DNA from: JBAZOY01 sp041648505
GTDB lineage: Bacteria; Desulfobacterota; Syntrophia; Syntrophales; CG2-30-49-12
DNA length: 21,770 nt
Assembly: GCA_041648505.1 (NCBI GenBank)
Contig: JBAZOY010000039.1
Coordinates: 1-21,770 of the forward strand
Direction: 5' to 3'
Below the pieces are notes generated by a model. The model did no database searches, was not told the origin of the DNA, and saw nothing but the letters and a program-made list of their open reading frames with translations. Positions 7,746 to 14,643 of this stretch are shown in pieces; positions within the stretch are counted from its first letter, which is position 1, and each line of letters opens with the position of its first letter. Both the position numbers and the translations under genes were made by a program.

Positions 7746-8762
7746 TCAAAACTGCTCCAGAAACTTCCAGTCATTCTCAAAAAACAGCCTGATATCTGCT
7801 ATCCCGTATTTAAGCATGGCCACCCGCTCCAGGCCAAGACCAAAGGCAAAACCTGACACCTCTTCCGGATCGTAGCCCACGTTTTTAAATACCTCAGGAT
7901 CCACCATCCCCGATCCGAGGATTTCAAGCCACCCGCTCTGGGAACATACCGGGCATCCATTACCGCGGCACATGACGCACCGAATATCTACCTCGGCGGA
8001 GGGTTCTGTAAAAGGGAAAAAACTGGGGCGGAATCTCAGGGTTGTATCCCTGCCAAATATCTGTACGAGAAAGGATGTAAGAATGCCCTTCAGGTCTCTA
8101 AAGGTAATCCCCCTGTCAACCAGTAATCCTTCGATCTGGTGGAACATCGGGGTGTGGGAGATATCCGAGTCGGGGCGGTACACACGCCCGGGCGAAAGAA
8201 TCCTTACCGGTGGCTGCTGCTTTTCCATAACCCTGATCTGGACCGGAGAGGTGTGGGTGCGAAGAACGATGTTCTCTTCCACATAGAAAGTGTCCTGCAT
8301 GTCTCTCGCCGGGTGATTTTTGGGGATGTTCAGCGCTTCGAAGTTATAATAATCCAGTTCAATCTCCGGTCCTTCCACGACCGAAAATCCAAATCCGGCA
8401 AATATACCACAGATCTCCCTGCAAACCTGGGTTACCGGATGGGTACGGCCACGTCTTAACCCCCTGCCGGGGATAGTGATATCAATCTTTTCGTGGAGGA
8501 GAGATTCTTCCCTGTTTTTTTTATCTATTTCGTTGAGTATGTTTTCTATCTTTTCGGAAAGGATTTCTTTGACGGCATTACCCAATTTTCCGAAACCGGG
8601 TCTCTCTTCCGGTGCAACAATCCTGATATCGCGGAGGAGCCCGGTCAGAAGACCTTTCCTCCCAAGATACTTAGTCCTGACGGCAGAAACATCTTCCTGC
8701 GTTTTTACGAGACTTAGTTCGGCTTCCGCCCGTTTCTGCAGTTCTTCAAGCTGCTCTATCAT
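7746..8762 (-). CDS. pheS: Phenylalanine--tRNA ligase alpha subunit
   Basis: A 338-residue catalytic alpha subunit. The N-terminal ~90 residues form the coiled-coil arm that contacts tRNA (KYLGRKGLL is diagnostic). The class II core follows, with TGPG-equivalent GPEIELDYYNFEALN, then HTSPVQIR, and the phenylalanine-pocket/motif 3 segment FGFGLGLERVAMLKYG written here as FAFGLGLERVAML. A CVMCRGNGCPVC cluster (four cysteines) precedes WLEILGSGMV; this Cys-rich insert is seen in many bacterial PheS and may bind zinc. The ATG at 8762 overlaps the rplT stop as ATGA with no independent Shine-Dalgarno, so translation is most likely coupled to rplT. Confidence 0.97.
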   Translation of the reverse strand: MIEQLEELQKRAEAELSLVKTQEDVSAVRTKYLGRKGLLTGLLRDIRIVAPEERPGFGKLGNAVKEILSEKIENILNEIDKKNREESLLHEKIDITIPGRGLRRGRTHPVTQVCREICGIFAGFGFSVVEGPEIELDYYNFEALNIPKNHPARDMQDTFYVEENIVLRTHTSPVQIRVMEKQQPPVRILSPGRVYRPDSDISHTPMFHQIEGLLVDRGITFRDLKGILTSFLVQIFGRDTTLRFRPSFFPFTEPSAEVDIRCVMCRGNGCPVCSQSGWLEILGSGMVDPEVFKNVGYDPEEVSGFAFGLGLERVAMLKYGIADIRLFFENDWKFLEQF

Positions 8763-9118
8763 GCAGTTAGCTGGGCTTTGGCAAGGTTAACAATTTCTGA
8801 AAATGCCCCGGGATCATGAATGGCCAGATCAGCAAGTATTTTCCTGTCAATTACTACCTGTGCCTTTTTCATGCCCGCGACAAACCGGCTGTATGATATA
8901 TCTTGAAGACGGGCAGCGGCATTGATACGGGCGATCCATAGTTTTCTGAAATCTCTCTTCCTTGCTCTCCTGTCTCTGTAGGCATACTTCATGCCCCTTT
9001 CTACCGCCTCCGTAGCTGTCCTTAACAGGCGGCTTCTGGCACCGAAGTAACCCTTTGCCATTTTCAGGATTTTTCTTCTCTTCTTCTTGGCTGTTATGCT
9101 TCTCTTTACCCTTGCCAT
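8759..9118 (-). CDS. rplT: 50S ribosomal protein L20
   Basis: 119 residues, the standard L20 length. The highly basic N-terminus MARVKRSITAKKKRRKILK threads into 23S rRNA, and the globular C-terminal half includes DRRARKRDFRKLWIARINAA, the most conserved L20 block. L20 is needed for early 50S assembly, and in other bacteria it represses its own rpmI-rplT mRNA. AAGGAG lies 12 bases upstream of the ATG. The stop overlaps the pheS start by ATGA. Confidence 0.98.
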   Translation of the reverse strand: MARVKRSITAKKKRRKILKMAKGYFGARSRLLRTATEAVERGMKYAYRDRRARKRDFRKLWIARINAAARLQDISYSRFVAGMKKAQVVIDRKILADLAIHDPGAFSEIVNLAKAQLTA

Positions 9119-9135
9119 TTTTTTCTATCATCTCC

Positions 9136-9333
9136 TTAAAGATATGGGATTAGCTTCTTCATCATTTTTGAGTCCCTCTTATCAAGAGTAGTGGATTTTC
9201 TCAACTTTCTCTTTCTTTTTGCTGTCTTCGAAGTCAGAATGTGGCTTGCATAGGCTTTACTTCTCTTGATCTTTCCCGTTCCTGTAACGGAAAAACGCTT
9301 TGCTGCTCCTCTGTGAGTCTTTAACTTTGGCAT
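9136..9333 (-). CDS. rpmI: 50S ribosomal protein L35
   Basis: A 65-residue, strongly basic protein starting MPKLKTHRGAAKRF, the signature of L35, and ending MKKLIPYL. It sits between infC and rplT as in most bacteria, 17 bases ahead of rplT, with GAGGTG upstream of ATG 9333. It is a structural component of the large ribosomal subunit. Confidence 0.98.
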   Translation of the reverse strand: MPKLKTHRGAAKRFSVTGTGKIKRSKAYASHILTSKTAKRKRKLRKSTTLDKRDSKMMKKLIPYL

Positions 9334-9382
9334 ACAATCACCTCTATATAATGATTCCTGACCCCCCGTAAGTGTTCACTGA

Positions 9383-9895
9383 TCACTTCTTTAGCGGCGC
9401 CACGACCATGACCATATTTCTCCCTTCCATCCTGGGAAATTGCTCAACAATACATGTCTCTCCCAGCGCATTCTTTATCTCCTCCATGATCTTCATACCA
9501 TTTGCGGAGCAGGTGATTTCCCTCCCCCTGAAAATCATCGTTATTTTCACCTTATCGCGCTGATCGATAAACTTTTTTATGCGCTTGATCTTTATCTGTA
9601 AATCGTGCTCCACGGTCTTAGGTCTTACCCTGATCTCCTTGATCTGGATCATGCTCTGGCTTTTCTTCGCCAGCTGGAGTCTCTTGTTCTGCTGGTACCT
9701 GAATTTTCCATAATCCATGATCCTGCAAACAGGTGGTGTAGAATTGGGGGACACCTCTACCAGATCCAGACCTACCTTATCAGCCTCCGCCAAGGCAGCT
9801 TCCACAGCCATAATCCCCAGCTGGGTTCCGTCAGAACCAATAATCCTGACATCGGCCACCTTAATTTCGCGGTTTACTCTTAATTCCTTGGTTAT
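9383..9895 (-). CDS. infC: Translation initiation factor IF-3, AUA start
   Basis: A 170-residue IF-3. The N-domain carries VNREIKVADVRIIGSDG and the linker SPNSTPPVCRIMDYGKFRYQ. The C-domain holds KEIRVRPKTVEHDLQIK and ends MEGRNMVMVVAPLKK. Starting at the first ATG/GTG-class codon in frame (GTG 9859) would delete the conserved NREIKV N-terminus. Reading back instead reaches ATA at 9895-9893, placed six bases after a perfect AGGAGG (9906-9901), giving M(ATA)TKELRVNREIKVADV. IF-3 genes are known to use rare starts (AUU in E. coli), which IF-3 itself discriminates against, giving autoregulation; the AUA start here fits that. The gap from the thrS stop is 58 bases, to rpmI 49. Confidence 0.95.
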   Translation of the reverse strand: MTKELRVNREIKVADVRIIGSDGTQLGIMAVEAALAEADKVGLDLVEVSPNSTPPVCRIMDYGKFRYQQNKRLQLAKKSQSMIQIKEIRVRPKTVEHDLQIKIKRIKKFIDQRDKVKITMIFRGREITCSANGMKIMEEIKNALGETCIVEQFPRMEGRNMVMVVAPLKK

Positions 9896-9906
9896 ACGAC
9901 ACCTCC
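9893..9906 (-). promoter_or_regulatory. RBS and non-canonical AUA start codon of infC
   Basis: AGGAGG, a six-base spacer TGTCGT, then ATA ACC AAG in the IF-3 frame. No ATG, GTG or TTG lies at this spacing, so the RBS decides the start. The strong SD with a weak start codon is the expected set-up for IF-3 self-control. Confidence 0.85.
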
Positions 9907-9953
9907 TAAAAAATACCGGAAAGATACTGACCGGACGAGATAAAATATTTTAT

Positions 9954-11870
9954 CTACTTGAATTGTGTGCACATCTCCCGAATCAAGTCAATAAAATTAT
10001 CTGCACCAATAGTTCCGAGATTCTTTCCGTCACGCTGTCGGGGAGAAATCTGCCCCGATTCCATTTCTCTGTCTCCAATCACCAGCATATAAGGGATCTT
10101 TATCATCTGTGCTTCCCTGATCTTATATCCCAGTTTTTCATTTCTGAAATCCTTTTCTATCCGGATATCGGCATCTAACAGATGGCTGTAAACCTTCTCC
10201 GCATAGGGGATGTGCCTGTCCGTTACAGTAAGAAGAATCCCCTGGACCGGCGAGAGCCAGACGGGGAAGGCCCCTCCGTAATGTTCAATTAAAACTCCCA
10301 TGAATCGCTCTATGGCTCCCAGAATTACCCTGTGCAACATCACGGGCCGGTGTTTTTGTCCATCTGCGCCTATGTAGCTGAGATCAAACCGTTCCGGCAG
10401 TGTAAAATCGCACTGAATCGTGGCGCATTGCCATTTTCTGTTCAGGGCATCCTTCAGCTTAAAGTCAATTTTAGGTCCGTAAAACGCCCCGTCCCCTTCA
10501 TTAATCTCATAGGCAATACCTTTATCATACAAGGCATCTTTTAAGGCTCCTGTGGCCATTTCCCAGCTTTCATCCGAACCGATATATTTCCCCGGCCTTG
10601 TGCTGAGTTCCACTTCGTAGCCAAAGCCGAAGACGTCCATCGCATAGGTGACAAAATCGGTGATTGCCTTAATTTCATCATTCAGTTGTTCCGGTGTACA
10701 CAAGATATGGGCATCATCCTGGGTGAACTGGCGGACCCTCATAAGTCCGTGAAGTACCCCGGTCTTTTCATGCCGCAGGACAGTGCCGAGCTCAAAGTAA
10801 CGTATCGGCAGATCACGGTAACTGCGGATATTTGCTTTATATATCAGCATGTGGGAGAGGCAGTTCATCGGCTTTATCCCATACGACTGACCTTCCACCT
10901 CGGTGAAATACATGTTCTCCCGGTAATGGTCAAAGTGTCCCGATTTTTTCCACAGATCGGCCTTCATCAACTGGGGACCCATTACCATTTCATATCCCCG
11001 CTTCAAGTGTTCCTTTTTTTCCCAATTCTCAATAACGCTTCTCAATATGGTACCTTTGGGATGAAAAATTACCATCCCCGGTCCTGCCTCATCATTCAAC
11101 TGGAAGAGGTCTAATTCTCTTCCCAACTTCCGGTGATCCCTTTTTTTAGCCTCTTCTATTAGTTGAAGATGTTCTGAAAGTGCCTCCTTTGTAGCGAACC
11201 CGGTTCCATATATCCGCTGGAGCATCTTATTGTTTTCGTCACCACGCCAGTAGGCGCCTGCCACGTTCAACAATTGAAAGGCCTTGATCATCTTTGTCGA
11301 GGGGATATGCGGTCCGCGACAGAGGTCCAGAAAATCTCCCTGACTGTAAAGACTTACCGTTTCTATATCTTCCGGCAGATCGTTTATAATTGCGAGTTTG
11401 TAAAACTCATTTCTGTCCTTGAATAGAGAAACTGCCTCGTTTCTCGATACTTCTCTGCGTTGAAACGGATAATCGGCTGCGGCTATTTCCCTCATTCGGG
11501 ACTCTATTTTTTCAATATCTTCCGGGGTAAATCCGCCATCATAATCAAAATCATAGTAAAAACCATTTTCGATGGAAGGACCTATGCCGACCTGAACATC
11601 TTTGAAGATTTCCTTAACAGCTTGGGCCATTACGTGTGATATACTGTGCCTCAGGATATCCAAGCCTTCCCGGGATTCAACATTAATCACATCGAGAGCT
11701 GTATCTTCGCCAAGGGGACAGCTTAAATCCACAGGAACATGATTCACCTTTGCCGCAACTGCAGAAAATAGAAGCTCTTGCCTCCATGATGTAATAACAT
11801 CCTTGACGGTGATTCCGGCAGGATGTGAGACCCTCAAACCATCCGGCAGGGTAATCTCTATTTTTCTCAT
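9954..11870 (-). CDS. thrS: Threonine--tRNA ligase
   Basis: 638 residues from ATG 11870 (MRKIEITLPDGLRV), matching the usual N-terminus. The frame is open to 11948, but the extra 26 residues are unlike the family and overlap a terminator. Domain order: TGS domain (1-65), editing/SAD domain with HSISH (75-79) and CRGPH (184-188), class II catalytic core, and anticodon-binding domain (~540-638). The zinc ligands are present: C337 (KPMNCLSH), H388 (DDAHI) and H513 (MLHRVILG). It charges tRNA-Thr and clears Ser-tRNA-Thr. It is the first gene of the operon. A TTGACA at 11918-11913 lies upstream but lacks a good -10, and the RBS is weak. No T-box leader is seen. Confidence 0.97.
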   Translation of the reverse strand: MRKIEITLPDGLRVSHPAGITVKDVITSWRQELLFSAVAAKVNHVPVDLSCPLGEDTALDVINVESREGLDILRHSISHVMAQAVKEIFKDVQVGIGPSIENGFYYDFDYDGGFTPEDIEKIESRMREIAAADYPFQRREVSRNEAVSLFKDRNEFYKLAIINDLPEDIETVSLYSQGDFLDLCRGPHIPSTKMIKAFQLLNVAGAYWRGDENNKMLQRIYGTGFATKEALSEHLQLIEEAKKRDHRKLGRELDLFQLNDEAGPGMVIFHPKGTILRSVIENWEKKEHLKRGYEMVMGPQLMKADLWKKSGHFDHYRENMYFTEVEGQSYGIKPMNCLSHMLIYKANIRSYRDLPIRYFELGTVLRHEKTGVLHGLMRVRQFTQDDAHILCTPEQLNDEIKAITDFVTYAMDVFGFGYEVELSTRPGKYIGSDESWEMATGALKDALYDKGIAYEINEGDGAFYGPKIDFKLKDALNRKWQCATIQCDFTLPERFDLSYIGADGQKHRPVMLHRVILGAIERFMGVLIEHYGGAFPVWLSPVQGILLTVTDRHIPYAEKVYSHLLDADIRIEKDFRNEKLGYKIREAQMIKIPYMLVIGDREMESGQISPRQRDGKNLGTIGADNFIDLIREMCTQFK

Positions 11871-11930
11871 AAACTTATCTTTTTGGCAGAGGTAAAAAGT
11901 ACAAGGGGTTTGTGTCAACCATATATATTT

Positions 11931-11967
11931 AAGAAAGGGCATCACCATACGGTTCTCTGATGCCCTT
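11931..11967 (-). terminator. Terminator after tRNA-Val, upstream of thrS
   Basis: Perfect 10-base arms AAGGGCATCA / TGATGCCCTT (plus-strand 11935-11944 and 11958-11967), a 13-base loop and, on the minus strand, a trailing TTTCTT. It lies 20 bases past the 3' end of tRNA-Val and would end that transcript, or attenuate read-through into thrS. Confidence 0.7.
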
Positions 11968-11987
11968 GCCCGTTTCCTTCGTTATAA

Positions 11988-12062
11988 TGGTAGGCACGCA
12001 GGGATTTGAACCCTGGACATCCACCGCGTCAGGATGGCGCTCTCCCCCTGAGCTACGTGCCT
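11988..12062 (-). tRNA. tRNA-Val (anticodon GAC)
   Basis: Reads as a full cloverleaf on the minus strand. The acceptor AGGCACG pairs with CGTGCCT and is followed by A73 and an encoded CCA. The D arm is GCTC/GAGC with a G-rich loop. The anticodon stem is CCATC/GGTGG (one wobble) with loop CTGACGC, giving anticodon GAC. The T arm is CAGGG-TTCAAAT-CCCTG. Length 75 with CCA. It has its own promoter and terminator, though read-through into thrS is possible. Confidence 0.96.
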
Positions 12063-12090
12063 ACACCTTGTATGCACTTAGAATTAACCG

Positions 12091-12123
12091 AGAATTTTTA
12101 ACAGTAAAATTCTGTTATGTCAA
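12091..12123 (-). promoter_or_regulatory. Promoter of tRNA-Val with palindrome over the -10
   Basis: On the minus strand TTGACA (12123-12118) is followed after 17 bases by TAAAAA (12100-12095), placing the start site ~26 bases before the tRNA. A perfect inverted repeat, AGAATTTT / AAAATTCT (12091-12098 and 12106-12113, seven-base spacer), covers the -10 and part of the spacer. It could bind a regulator or simply reflect AT-richness. Confidence 0.6.
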
Positions 12124-12229
12124 GCTAAATATCACTGCAACTGAGATAATGTACCTTAGACGCCAACCCTTTTTCTTCCTTTTATCCCCGTTTAATATTT
12201 CTGACTGCTGAGTAATCGGGAAAATTCTA

Positions 12230-12258
12230 TTGACAAAATTTGGTAGTCAAACTATCAT
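12230..12258 (+). promoter_or_regulatory. Consensus sigma-70 promoter of the structured RNA
   Basis: TTGACA (12230-12235), a spacer of exactly 17 bases, and TATCAT (12253-12258). The expected start at 12264-12265 coincides with the first base of the closing stem of the RNA at 12264-12470. It is the strongest-looking promoter in the window. Confidence 0.8.
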
Positions 12259-12263
12259 GAACA

Positions 12264-12470
12264 GCAGTAAGGAGTAAAGGGAATTGCAATAATATCGTAG
12301 CCGGAACAGCTTAGAGGGGGGAGTTTTCCTTTACCATAGTTTTTGGCGATGCGCAGTTGGGAGGTGATCGGGGGAGCCTGCGCTTTCAGTTATAAACTAT
12401 ATGATGCCTTTCATGCAAAGTCATACCATTGTTGATTACCCGACCAGTCTGCAATTCTATTTATTACTGC
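12264..12470 (+). ncRNA. Structured ncRNA, candidate 6S RNA
   Basis: About 207 nt, non-coding. The two ends pair: GCAGTAA (12264-12270) with TTACTGC (12464-12470), TAAA (12275-12278) with TTTA (12460-12463), and GAATTGCA (12281-12288) with TGCAATTC (12450-12457), a 19-bp interrupted closing stem. Inside lies a large, nearly symmetric opening of 47 and 49 nt. An apical rod follows: ATAGTTT/AAACTAT (12336-12342 and 12394-12400) and GCGCAG/CTGCGC (12351-12356 and 12378-12383). The 3' side of the bubble holds a small CTTT/AAAG hairpin. A rod with a closing stem, central bubble and apical stem, near 200 nt, with its own strong promoter, is what 6S RNA (the sigma-70 holoenzyme decoy) looks like. 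Primary-sequence identity is unproven; a different structured RNA or a recJ leader remains possible. tmRNA, RNase P and SRP signatures are absent. Confidence 0.6.
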
Positions 12471-12533
12471 CTTATATGAAATTGATAATAAGGGGAACTG
12501 TAACACAGGGTAATGTAATATTGTAAAATTTGG

Positions 12534-12558
12534 GGAAGAGAATACAATAATCTCTTCC
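12534..12558 (+). other. Hairpin just upstream of recJ
   Basis: GGAAGAGA (12534-12541) and TCTCTTCC (12551-12558) form a perfect 8-bp stem with a nine-base loop. No T-run follows, so it is not a standard terminator. It ends 23 bases before the recJ ATG, in a leader with no visible Shine-Dalgarno at the start; the only purine-rich GGAAGAG lies in this stem. Confidence 0.5.
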
Positions 12559-12581
12559 GGTTTCCGGTACCAATCGTGAAT

Positions 12582-14306
12582 ATGAAAAGTTTACCCACAA
12601 CGCAATGGAAATTACCCGAAGGTAACAGGGAAGTTCGGGATTTGCTGGTTAGAGAACTGGGAATAAGTCCAATTGTATCCCAGATATTGACGAATCGTGA
12701 TATCTCGAGTCCCGACGAGGCAAGAAAATATCTTTCCCCTTCCCTTTCCGATCTGCACAACCCTTTCATGATGAAAGACATGCAAAAGGGTGTACGCAGA
12801 GTGATCAAAGCTATTTACAGGGGTGAGAAGATTTTTATCTATGGTGACTATGATGCAGACGGCATTACCTCTGTTGTTGTCCTTTTGAGGTTTCTTAAAG
12901 ACATTATCGATACGGCGGACTATTACATCCCGGACAGGACGGAGGGATACGGCCTTAATAGAAACGCCATTGATAAAATGAAGAGTGACGGGGTAAATTT
13001 GATTATAACGGTAGACTGCGGTGTCTCTGATATTGAAGAGATATCTTATGCTCAAACTATCGGTATAGATACCATTATATTAGATCATCACGAGGTTCCG
13101 GACAGGCTTCCCAATGCCGTTGCGGTAATTAACCCACATCGTAAGGATTGTCGGTTTCCTTTTAAGTATCTTGCCGCTGTGGGCATTGTTTTTAATTTTA
13201 TCATTGCTTTGAGAAGCAGTTTGCGAAAAGACGGTTTCTGGAAGAGCAACAATTACCCAAACCTTAAAGATTATTTAGATCTTGTCGCTCTGGGTACCAT
13301 TGGCGATGTTTCTCCGCTGATTGATGAAAACAGGATATTTACAAAGATCGGACTTGAACTGATCACTGAGGATAAAAGGACAGGATTGAAGACCCTAAAG
13401 GAGGTAAGCGGGTTAGAAAATCAGGTAATTGATTCAAGAAAGGTCTCTTTTTGTCTTACGCCCAGGATCAATGCAGCCGGGCGTGTTGGATCACCCGGAG
13501 ATGCAGTCCGGCTTCTAATGGCTGACGATCTGGAAGAAGCCAGGGTAATGGCAAGAAAACTTGATGATTATAATCGGAAACGGCAGACTATTGAGAGAGC
13601 CATTCTCAATGAAATCCTTGGTGAAATAAAGAAAACCAAAGACTCTGAAAAATCGAATTCTTTTATATTTGCTTCTTCTAAATGGCACCCGGGTGTTCTT
13701 GGTATTGTGGCTTCAAGGCTGGTAGATATGTATTGCCGGCCTGTCATATTGATAAGTCTTAAGGACGGCGTTGGAAAAGGTTCAGGAAGAAGCGTTGATA
13801 ATTTTAACATCTACGAAAGTTTGAAAAGATGCGATTCTTTGCTGTTATCCTATGGGGGGCACCAATATGCTGCCGGTATCTCGATCAAGGAAGAAGACAT
13901 AGAAAATTTTACCGTCCTTATTAATGATACGATTGAGGAAAATACAGAAACGTCTGATTTTATTCCTCAAACCATAGTTGATGCTCAGTGCAATCTTAAC
14001 GATATTACTCATGACCTCCTCTATCAGATCGAGGCACTTGCCCCATTCGGCAGAAAGAACCCCGAACCTGTTCTGTGTGTCAGGAATGTTAATGTCTCAA
14101 CGCCTACCGTTGTAAGTAATAATCATTTAAGGATGCGCGTAAACGGAGACGGTGTATCCTGTAATTCCATATGGTTCAGTAAGGGGCATTTTGTCCATAC
14201 GCTTTCAGGATCGGCCCTCGACATTGTTTTTACCCCTCAGGTTCATTACTGGAGAGGATCAGACGAGATTCAACTAAAGATGAGGGACATTGCGCCCCTG
14301 ATTTAG
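12582..14306 (+). CDS. recJ: Single-stranded-DNA-specific exonuclease RecJ
   Basis: 574 residues (576 if the GTG at 12576 is used), typical of RecJ. The DHH phosphoesterase core shows DYDADG (89-94), the TVDCGVSD segment and LDHHEVP (167-173). The DHHA1 half has GKGSGRSVDNFNI and GGHQYAAGIS (~425-434). A C-terminal OB-like region (residues ~470-574) follows. RecJ degrades single-stranded DNA 5' to 3' with Mn/Mg and works in RecF-pathway recombination, mismatch repair and base excision repair. Neither ATG 12582 nor GTG 12576 has a Shine-Dalgarno, which is unusual here. A GC-rich hairpin CGCCCC/GGGGCG (14293-14311) overlaps the stop codon without a good T-tract, so transcription may continue into the tRNA. 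Confidence 0.96.
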   Translation: MKSLPTTQWKLPEGNREVRDLLVRELGISPIVSQILTNRDISSPDEARKYLSPSLSDLHNPFMMKDMQKGVRRVIKAIYRGEKIFIYGDYDADGITSVVVLLRFLKDIIDTADYYIPDRTEGYGLNRNAIDKMKSDGVNLIITVDCGVSDIEEISYAQTIGIDTIILDHHEVPDRLPNAVAVINPHRKDCRFPFKYLAAVGIVFNFIIALRSSLRKDGFWKSNNYPNLKDYLDLVALGTIGDVSPLIDENRIFTKIGLELITEDKRTGLKTLKEVSGLENQVIDSRKVSFCLTPRINAAGRVGSPGDAVRLLMADDLEEARVMARKLDDYNRKRQTIERAILNEILGEIKKTKDSEKSNSFIFASSKWHPGVLGIVASRLVDMYCRPVILISLKDGVGKGSGRSVDNFNIYESLKRCDSLLLSYGGHQYAAGISIKEEDIENFTVLINDTIEENTETSDFIPQTIVDAQCNLNDITHDLLYQIEALAPFGRKNPEPVLCVRNVNVSTPTVVSNNHLRMRVNGDGVSCNSIWFSKGHFVHTLSGSALDIVFTPQVHYWRGSDEIQLKMRDIAPLI

Positions 14307-14410
14307 GGGCGGTTTATAAACTATTCCTGCAAGCTGGATTGTGAGATCACCTTCTTACTCATTTTTGGTAACCGGCTTTTCTCTATCATAGATGTCTGCA
14401 GAGTTGGGAA

Positions 14411-14487
14411 GGGCGATTAGCTCAGTTGGATAGAGCGCTGGTCTCCGGAACCAGAGGCCGTGGGTTCGAATCCCACATCGCCTACCA
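14411..14487 (+). tRNA. tRNA-Arg (anticodon CCG)
   Basis: A complete cloverleaf. The acceptor GGGCGAT pairs with ATCGCCT (first pair G-U), then A73 and an encoded CCA. The D arm is GCTC/GAGC, the anticodon stem CTGGT/ACCAG with loop CTCCGGA, giving anticodon CCG for codon CGG. The T arm is GTGGG-TTCGAAT-CCCAC. 77 nt with CCA. Confidence 0.96.
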
Positions 14488-14550
14488 AATAAACGGGCTT
14501 TTAAATCCTGATTTTTGTATCTGAGAGAGAAACAAATTTATTCAAACCAG

Positions 14551-14583
14551 AGGGGATAGGGTTTATACCTGTCCCCCTTTTTT
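14551..14583 (+). terminator. Intrinsic terminator after tRNA-Arg
   Basis: GGGGATAGG (14552-14560 area) pairs with CCTGTCCCC (14568-14576) through nine pairs with one G-U, around a seven-base loop, and is followed by C and six T. It separates the recJ/tRNA-Arg unit from the acyl-CoA dehydrogenase operon that begins 60 bases later. A weak promoter candidate, TTGATT (14582) - 17 - TTAAAA (14605), immediately follows. Confidence 0.8.
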
Positions 14584-14643
14584 GATTAACAATTAAGAGG
14601 CAATTTAAAACAGGTAAGGCTGTTAGAAAAGGGAGTAAAAGAG

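Noticed and set aside
8759..8790. A pheM-type leader peptide and attenuator before pheST
   Set aside because: rplT and pheS overlap by ATGA, leaving no room for a leader ORF or terminator.
11871..11948. N-terminal extension of thrS to the first in-frame start
   Set aside because: The 26 extra residues do not resemble ThrS, and the segment overlaps the tRNA-Val terminator; MRKIEITLPDG is the family N-terminus.
12264..12470. tmRNA, RNase P or SRP RNA as the identity of the structured RNA
   Set aside because: There is no tRNA-like CCA end or tag frame, no GAGGAAAGTCC block and no GGAAGCA/SRP loop; the length also disagrees for tmRNA and RNase P.
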